A program made the translations under genes and the position numbers. The notes beneath the pieces are model-generated. The model worked only from the letters and a program-made list of their open reading frames with translations, did no database searches and was not told the DNA's origin. Shown piece after piece: positions 15,614 to 19,716 of a stretch of DNA of 19,716 nt; within the stretch, counting starts at the first letter, position 1; every line of letters begins with the position of its first letter. Origin of the DNA: Bacillota bacterium. Its GTDB lineage: Bacteria > Bacillota > Bacilli > ZCTH02-B2. The stretch is from NCBI GenBank assembly GCA_017577895.1, contig PKQY01000035.1, positions 1-19,716 of the forward strand, in the 5' to 3' direction.

Positions 15614-16944
15614 CCCGCCGAGGTGACGCCGGCCATCAGGCGGGCAGGAATGCGATCCAGGCGGATCAAATCATCCAAGCTTTCCCGCTCCACCACCAAA
15701 TCGGCCTGGCCGTCCTTGACGAAGACGACGGCCGGGCGGCCGATGCGGTTGTAATTGCTGGCCATGGAATAGTTGTAAGCGCCGGTGCAAAAGACGGCCA
15801 AAATGTCCCCGACCTCCACTTTTGGCAGCCGGACGTCCCAGATGAGCATGTCGCCGCTTTCGCAGCATTTCCCGGCCACCGACACGACATCCGTCCTTTC
15901 GGCGGCAGCCTTGTTGGCCAGCATGGCTTCATATCGGGCTTGATACAGGGCCGGTCGGGGATTGTCGGTCATCCCGCCGTCGACGGCGACGTATGTGCGC
16001 ACGCCGGGTACGGTTTTCATCGTGCCGACCGTGTACAAGGTCGTTCCGGCCTCGCCGACGATGCTGCGGCCCGGCTCCACATGAATTTCCGGATACGGAT
16101 AGGCCAACGCGTCAAACGTGGATTTCACCGCCTTGGTCAAGGCTTCCACGTACACCGGAATCGGCAGCGGCATGTCTTCCTCCGTATACCGGATGCCAAA
16201 TCCCCCGCCCATGTTGAGGACACGGGCCGTGTAACCCAACTGGCGCCGCACGTCGTGCATGAATTGGCCCATGCGCTCGACGGCGGCCTCAAATCCACGA
16301 ACGTCAAAAATTTGTGAGCCGATATGGCAGTGAAAGCCCTTCAATTGGAGGGCCGGTTTGTCGAGAATGCGGCGCACCGCCTCCATGGCTTGGCCGCTGG
16401 CCAGGTCAAAACCGAATTTGGAATCGACCTGACCGGTTTGGATGTATTCGTGGGTGTGGGCCTCCACGCCCGGTGTGACGCGAATGAGCACGTTCACCTG
16501 CAAGCCTTTTTCTTGCGCTAAGGCATTCAACAGGTCGATTTCTGTAAAGTTGTCAATGACAAACGAACCGATGCCGGCCTCCAAAGCCAGCTCGATTTCC
16601 GCCGGCGTCTTGTTGTTGCCGTGAAAATGAATTTTTTCCGCAGGAAAACCGGCTTTTAACGCCGTGTACAATTCTCCGGCGGAAACGACGTCCAACGCCA
16701 GACCTTCTTCATGCACCAACCGACACATGGCCATGGTGGAAAAGGCCTTACTGGCGTAAGCGACTTGAAAAGGCAAGCCGCTGGCCTGAAAACTTTTGAC
16801 ATAAAGCCGGCACTGTTGGCGGATATAGGCTTCGTCCATGACATACAGCGGCGTGCCGAAACGACGCACCAGTTCCACCGTATCGACGCCGCCGATTTCC
16901 AAGTGTCCCCGCTCGTTGATCCGACTGGTCCCGTGTAAATGCAA
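15601..16944 (-). CDS. lysA: Diaminopimelate decarboxylase
   Basis: The last step of lysine synthesis: meso-diaminopimelate to lysine with release of CO2, using PLP. The 447 residues (B. subtilis 439) carry the PLP lysine Lys66 in VAYASKAF, HCHIGSQ (205-211), the glycine loop GGGFG (246-250), EPGRSIVG (290-297), and CESGD (361-365) with the catalytic cysteine. The start is TTG at 16944, giving MHLHGTSRINERGHLEIGG, which fits the family N-terminus, with GGAGG 9 nt upstream. The open frame continues to an ATG at 17007, but that adds an Arg/Lys-rich stretch spanning a perfect hairpin, so I read it as leader. lysA follows sigF here, in place of the spoVA genes found between the two in B. subtilis. 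Confidence 0.94.
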   Translation of the reverse strand: MHLHGTSRINERGHLEIGGVDTVELVRRFGTPLYVMDEAYIRQQCRLYVKSFQASGLPFQVAYASKAFSTMAMCRLVHEEGLALDVVSAGELYTALKAGFPAEKIHFHGNNKTPAEIELALEAGIGSFVIDNFTEIDLLNALAQEKGLQVNVLIRVTPGVEAHTHEYIQTGQVDSKFGFDLASGQAMEAVRRILDKPALQLKGFHCHIGSQIFDVRGFEAAVERMGQFMHDVRRQLGYTARVLNMGGGFGIRYTEEDMPLPIPVYVEALTKAVKSTFDALAYPYPEIHVEPGRSIVGEAGTTLYTVGTMKTVPGVRTYVAVDGGMTDNPRPALYQARYEAMLANKAAAERTDVVSVAGKCCESGDMLIWDVRLPKVEVGDILAVFCTGAYNYSMASNYNRIGRPAVVFVKDGQADLVVERESLDDLIRLDRIPARLMAGVTSAGCSQ

Positions 16945-16953
16945 CCGTCTTTT

Positions 16954-16999
16954 CCTCCGTTTCTCGAAACGTGAAAAGCAACTGGCCAACCAGTTGCTT
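16954..16999 (-). promoter_or_regulatory. Structured leader of lysA: two hairpins before the start codon
   Basis: A perfect 10-bp stem (16976-16985 with 16990-16999, 4-nt loop) is followed on the minus strand by TTTTCACG. A second small stem, CGTTT with AAACG (16967-16971 and 16958-16962), ends on the first G of the GGAGG ribosome site. Together they could attenuate transcription or limit translation of lysA. They are too short for the known lysine riboswitch. Confidence 0.5.
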
Positions 17000-17025
17000 C
17001 CGCGCATCGTTGATAGTGTGGGGAT

Positions 17026-17055
17026 ATTATATCATACCAAAAAGCGGCCAAACAA
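17026..17055 (-). promoter_or_regulatory. Sigma-A type promoter for lysA
   Basis: On the minus strand TTGTTT (17050-17055), an 18-nt spacer, and a perfect TATAAT (17026-17031). The predicted transcript starts near 17019, giving a leader of about 75 nt. The -35 is weak. Confidence 0.55.
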
Positions 17056-17056
17056 T

Positions 17057-17082
17057 AAGAAAACCGTTGAAGAAAACCGTTG
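17057..17082. repeat. Perfect 13-bp tandem duplication between sigF and lysA
   Basis: AAGAAAACCGTTG occurs twice head to tail (17057-17069 and 17070-17082), beginning one base after the lysA -35 and ending two bases short of the sigF stop. It could be a replication-slippage product or a double binding site. No terminator hairpin is present in this stretch. Confidence 0.85.
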
Positions 17083-17084
17083 TA

Positions 17085-17864
17085 CTAGTAACTGATCTGT
17101 TCCCGGATCGTCTGCAAAATCTTTTTTTCCAGCCGGGACACCTGCACTTGGGAAATGCCGAGCCGTTCTGCCACTTCCGACTGGGTTTGATCCCGGAAAT
17201 ACCGCAAATACACGATGAGCCGTTCCCGGTCGGACAACCGTTCGAGGGCTTCCCGCAAGACAATGCGGTCAAACCATTTCTCGTGGGTGTCGTCGGAGAT
17301 CTGATCCATGAGCAAAATCGGATCGCTGTCGTTTTCAAACACGGTCTCGTGAATGGATGCGGGCGCCCGGTTCGCTTCTTGCGCCAACACGACTTCTTCC
17401 GGCGTAATGGACAACGCCTTTGCAATGTCCGAGACGGTCGGTTGCCGGCCGTATTCTTTGGACAATTCGTCCCGCACAGTGCGGATGCGATTGGCCAGTT
17501 CCTTCATGGAACGGCTCACTTTGACGCTGCCGTCGTCCCGCAAGAACCGCTTGATCTCCCCGATGATCATGGGAACGGCGTATGTGGAAAATTTGACGTC
17601 GTATTGCAAGTCAAATTTGTCCACCGCTTTCAACAAACCGATGCAGCCGATCTGAAATAAGTCGTCGGCCTCGTAGCCCCGATTCAAAAACCGTTGCACC
17701 ACCGACCAGACCAACCGGATGTTGTTATTCACCAACCGTTCCCGGGCCTCGGCATCGCCGGCCTGACTGCGGGCAATGAGCTCCCGCACTTCTTCGTCAG
17801 ACAAGTACGGGGCATCGGAATGCTCCCACAATTGGTTGCCTATGTTTTTCTCATCTGCATTCAT
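17085..17864 (-). CDS. sigF: RNA polymerase sporulation sigma factor F
   Basis: Directs the first forespore-specific transcription after asymmetric division. The 259 residues (B. subtilis 255) show sigma region 2 (about 45-115, with NNNIRLVWSVVQRFLNRGYEADDLFQIG split across 2.1-2.2 and FSTYAVPMIIGEIKRFLRDDG in 2.3-2.4). Region 3 follows, then region 4 with the helix-turn-helix QSEVAERLGISQVQVSRLEKK. Order and spacing behind spoIIAA-spoIIAB make sigF much more likely than the related sigG or sigB. The spoIIAB stop overlaps the ribosome site AAGGTGATGG. Confidence 0.97.
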   Translation of the reverse strand: MNADEKNIGNQLWEHSDAPYLSDEEVRELIARSQAGDAEARERLVNNNIRLVWSVVQRFLNRGYEADDLFQIGCIGLLKAVDKFDLQYDVKFSTYAVPMIIGEIKRFLRDDGSVKVSRSMKELANRIRTVRDELSKEYGRQPTVSDIAKALSITPEEVVLAQEANRAPASIHETVFENDSDPILLMDQISDDTHEKWFDRIVLREALERLSDRERLIVYLRYFRDQTQSEVAERLGISQVQVSRLEKKILQTIREQISY

Positions 17865-17875
17865 CGACCATCACC

Positions 17876-18319
17876 TTAGTTGTACATGGCTTCATTAGCT
17901 TTAAGCGTTTTGACGAAACGAATCTTTGTCCCTTTTCCGACACTTGTCTCCACATGAAGCTCGTTGACGAAGTTCTCCATGATGGTAAAGCCCATCCCCG
18001 AATGTTCTTTGTCCGGCTTGGTCGTAAACAGCGGTTCCCGGGCCTTTTGCACATCCTCAATGCCGACGCCTTGATCTTCCACGGTCAGTTCCACCGTCTC
18101 ACCGATCAGTTTGGCCGTGATGGTGATGATGCCGTCCGGCCGGTTTTCATAGCCGTGAACGATGGCATTGGTGACGGCTTCCGAAACGACGGTCTGCAGG
18201 TCGGTCAACACTTGCATGGTCGGATCGACTTGGGAGACGAACGCGGCGACAACCACCCGGGCAAAGGACACGTTCTCCGGCAAGGCCGCAAAGGAGATGC
18301 TCATGAAATTATTTTTCAC
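17876..18319 (-). CDS. spoIIAB: Anti-sigma F factor and serine kinase SpoIIAB
   Basis: Holds sigma-F inactive and phosphorylates SpoIIAA; release occurs when unphosphorylated SpoIIAA binds. The 147 residues form a GHKL ATPase domain with N box SEAVTNAIVHGY (46-57), G1 EDQGVGI (81-87), the ATP lid, and G2 SGMGFTIMENF (107-117). Arg21 corresponds to the arginine that contacts sigma-F in family members. The start is GTG with GGGGTGATG 5 nt upstream; it overlaps spoIIAA by 11 nt, so the two are coupled. Confidence 0.97.
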   Translation of the reverse strand: MKNNFMSISFAALPENVSFARVVVAAFVSQVDPTMQVLTDLQTVVSEAVTNAIVHGYENRPDGIITITAKLIGETVELTVEDQGVGIEDVQKAREPLFTTKPDKEHSGMGFTIMENFVNELHVETSVGKGTKIRFVKTLKANEAMYN

Positions 18320-18671
18320 GGGACATCACCCCAATGGACTGCAACGCTTCTTCTTCGGTTTCAAACATGCGCGCCAACTTGTGAACGCCGGAAAGCTCCA
18401 ACAGTCTTCGGATGGCCGGTGATGCATGGCAAATGAACAGCTGCCCTCCGGTCTGCTGCAAATGTCGATAACGCCCCAAAATGACGCCCAAGCCAGAACT
18501 GTCCATAAAGGTCATGTTTTTCAAATTCAACAGCAGATGGGCCGTCGTCCCCTTTTCCAACTCCTCCTGCAACATGTTGCGGACCGCGTCGGCGGTGTGG
18601 ATGTCCAGTTCGCCGATGAGCCGGACGAGCAACAAATCCCGGTGTCTCTCCAATTCCCATGAGATGGCCAT
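18309..18671 (-). CDS. spoIIAA: Anti-sigma F factor antagonist SpoIIAA
   Basis: STAS-domain protein that, when dephosphorylated by SpoIIE, binds SpoIIAB and frees sigma-F. The 120 residues contain the phosphorylation motif MDSSGLGVILGRY; Ser58 corresponds to the phosphorylated serine of B. subtilis. AAAGGGG precedes the ATG. It is first in a three-gene operon with spoIIAB and sigF, behind a likely sigma-H promoter. Confidence 0.97.
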   Translation of the reverse strand: MAISWELERHRDLLLVRLIGELDIHTADAVRNMLQEELEKGTTAHLLLNLKNMTFMDSSGLGVILGRYRHLQQTGGQLFICHASPAIRRLLELSGVHKLARMFETEEEALQSIGVMSREK

Positions 18672-18705
18672 CGTTTCGCCCCTTTCTCGATGTTCACTGA
18701 TTCGT

Positions 18706-18735
18706 ATCTTCTACAGTCCGCTGAACGAATCCTTC
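18706..18735 (-). promoter_or_regulatory. Likely sigma-H promoter of the spoIIA operon
   Basis: On the minus strand GAAGGATTC (18727-18735), a 12-nt spacer and GTAGAAGAT (18706-18714). Each matches the B. subtilis sigma-H consensus (RNAGGAWWW, RNNGAATWW) at eight of nine positions. A weak Spo0A-box-like CCGACA on the plus strand (18739-18744) lies just upstream. The B. subtilis spoIIA operon is sigma-H and Spo0A dependent. Confidence 0.6.
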
Positions 18736-18772
18736 CTGCCGACAAAAGTAGTAAAAATATTACAAAATATGT

Positions 18773-18797
18773 GTAAAACCCGCCCATAAAGGGCGGG
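18773..18797 (-). terminator. Rho-independent terminator after dacF
   Basis: CCCGCCC (18779-18785) pairs with GGGCGGG (18791-18797) around ATAAA; the minus strand continues TTTTAC. It lies 26 nt after the dacF stop and separates dacF from spoIIAA. The tail is short. Confidence 0.8.
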
Positions 18798-18823
18798 ATG
18801 TGCGTGCCATTTACGCGTGCCAT

Positions 18824-19716
18824 TTATCCGAAAGGGAAGAACAAAGTTTTTCCAGTCCGTTTGAACAATTGCCAGATGTTGGCTTTTTTCACATCGTGGG
18901 GCATGTTCAACGGGTAGGTGAAAACCGTCTGACCGTCTTTCATGATCCGGACGTACCCGATGGTTTCGCCCCGCGCCAGCGGCGCTTGCAGCGGCTCGTT
19001 CAGGACAATCTGGGTGTCGTAATCTTGAGGTTTTTCCCCTTTTTTCATCAAGATGCTGATGGGCTGTGACGCGTGCAACGGCAGTTGTCGCTGTTCGCCC
19101 TTGTTGATGCGCACATGGGTGATGAAATCACCCGTTTCATACAACGGATGGACGGTATAGTTGGCAAAGGCGTAATCCAACATGCGGCTCACTTCGCGGT
19201 TCCGGGTTTTGGTGTCCGGCTCGCCCATGACGACGGCGATGACCCGCATGTTGTTCCGTTTGGCCGTGGCCGACAGGCAAAAGCCTGCTTCGCTCGTATA
19301 ACCCGTTTTCAACCCGTCGACCCCTTCATAAAACCGCACCAGTTTGTTCGTGTTCACCAACCAAAAGGGGTTTTTGCTGTCTTTGCGCAAATAATCTTGA
19401 TAAATGCTCGTAAACTGGGTGATGATTTCATGTTTGAGCAATTCCCGGGACATGATGGCAATATCATAGGCGGTCGTGTAATGGCCATCCTCCGGCAATC
19501 CGCTGGCGTTGGTGAACCGGGTATTTTTCATGCCCAGTTCTTCCGCTTTGCGGTTCATCATTTCCACAAACGCCTCTTCGGTGCCGGCCACATGTTCTGC
19601 CATTGCCACCGATGCGTCATTGCCGGAAGCGACGGCGATGCCCTTCAGCAAATCCCTCACCGACATCTGTTCGCCCGGTTCCAGAAAAATCTGTGAACCG
19701 CCCATGGACGCCGCGT
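18824..19716 (-). CDS. dacF: D-alanyl-D-alanine carboxypeptidase, DacF type, 3' part (start beyond the right edge)
   Basis: A low-molecular-mass penicillin-binding protein. The 296 visible residues hold the SGN motif (VASGNDASVAMAEHVAG) and KTG in DGLKTGYT; the signal peptide and SxxK lie outside the window, and the frame stays open to the last base. A C-terminal PBP5-type beta domain follows (EPLQAPLARGETIGYVRI), then an amphipathic tail WQLFKRTGKTLFFPFG, probably a membrane anchor. Position before spoIIAA gives DacF rather than DacA. It shares clear similarity with dacB in the same window (AGTEE, MNxKAxELGM, DGxKTGYT). In B. subtilis dacF can be co-transcribed with spoIIA; here a terminator stands between. 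Confidence 0.93.
   Translation of the reverse strand, partial: AASMGGSQIFLEPGEQMSVRDLLKGIAVASGNDASVAMAEHVAGTEEAFVEMMNRKAEELGMKNTRFTNASGLPEDGHYTTAYDIAIMSRELLKHEIITQFTSIYQDYLRKDSKNPFWLVNTNKLVRFYEGVDGLKTGYTSEAGFCLSATAKRNNMRVIAVVMGEPDTKTRNREVSRMLDYAFANYTVHPLYETGDFITHVRINKGEQRQLPLHASQPISILMKKGEKPQDYDTQIVLNEPLQAPLARGETIGYVRIMKDGQTVFTYPLNMPHDVKKANIWQLFKRTGKTLFFPFG

Noticed and set aside
16945..17007. Upstream ATG for lysA at 17007
   Set aside because: The extra 21 residues span a perfect hairpin and do not resemble the LysA N-terminus; the TTG at 16944 has GGAGG and a family-like start.
16945..17019. Lysine riboswitch upstream of lysA
   Set aside because: The leader is about 75 nt, far shorter than the lysine riboswitch, and none of its conserved elements are seen.
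1..19716. Mobile elements, CRISPR arrays, tRNA or rRNA genes
   Set aside because: No transposase or integrase motifs, no regularly spaced repeats and no tRNA-like or rRNA-like segments were found on reading both strands.

Overview
The window reads as core chromosome of an endospore-forming Firmicute of the Bacillales type with a GC-rich genome. It carries sigF, spoIIAB, spoIIAA, dacF, spmA, spmB, ytfJ and ypeB. Much of the gene order follows the Bacillus subtilis ypfA-cmk, serA-resE and rluB-spmBA-dacB-scpBA-lysA-sigF neighbourhoods, with many genes missing in between. I cannot name a genus from sequence alone. I see no tRNA or rRNA gene, insertion sequence, prophage, CRISPR array or other mobile element. 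I also see no clearly novel multigene system; the best leads are regulatory.

Layout. From 1 to 3470 all genes lie on the minus strand: mecB (ypbH), ypeB (spore germination, without its usual partner sleB next to it), ypfA (PilZ, c-di-GMP) and the 5' part of cmk, which runs off the left edge. From 3650 to 7366 there is a plus-strand island: a family I inorganic pyrophosphatase, then a complete T-box leader that reads best as serine-specific. The T-box controls a two-gene serine operon made of a class V aminotransferase, probably doing the phosphoserine step, and serA. A bidirectional terminator separates serA from the convergent resE.

From 7418 to 19716 everything is again on the minus strand. 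Read in the direction of transcription, it runs dacF (5' end beyond the window), terminator, a likely sigma-H promoter, spoIIAA-spoIIAB-sigF, then lysA-scpA-scpB, terminator, a sigma-G type promoter, ytfI-ytfJ-dacB-spmA-spmB-rluB, terminator, and resD-resE.

How the genes work together. SpoIIAA, SpoIIAB and sigma-F form the partner-switching module that starts forespore transcription. The dacB/spmA/spmB and ytfI/ytfJ genes act later in cortex and spore maturation, and YpeB in germination. LysA makes lysine from diaminopimelate, which is also a peptidoglycan and spore precursor. ScpA and ScpB are the kleisin subunits of the SMC condensin. ResE and ResD sense respiratory or redox state. SerA and its partner make serine under tRNA-Ser control. 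Several starts were moved inward from the longest open frame, using ribosome-binding sites and remembered family N-termini; lysA and resE use TTG, and serA, ytfJ and spoIIAB use GTG.
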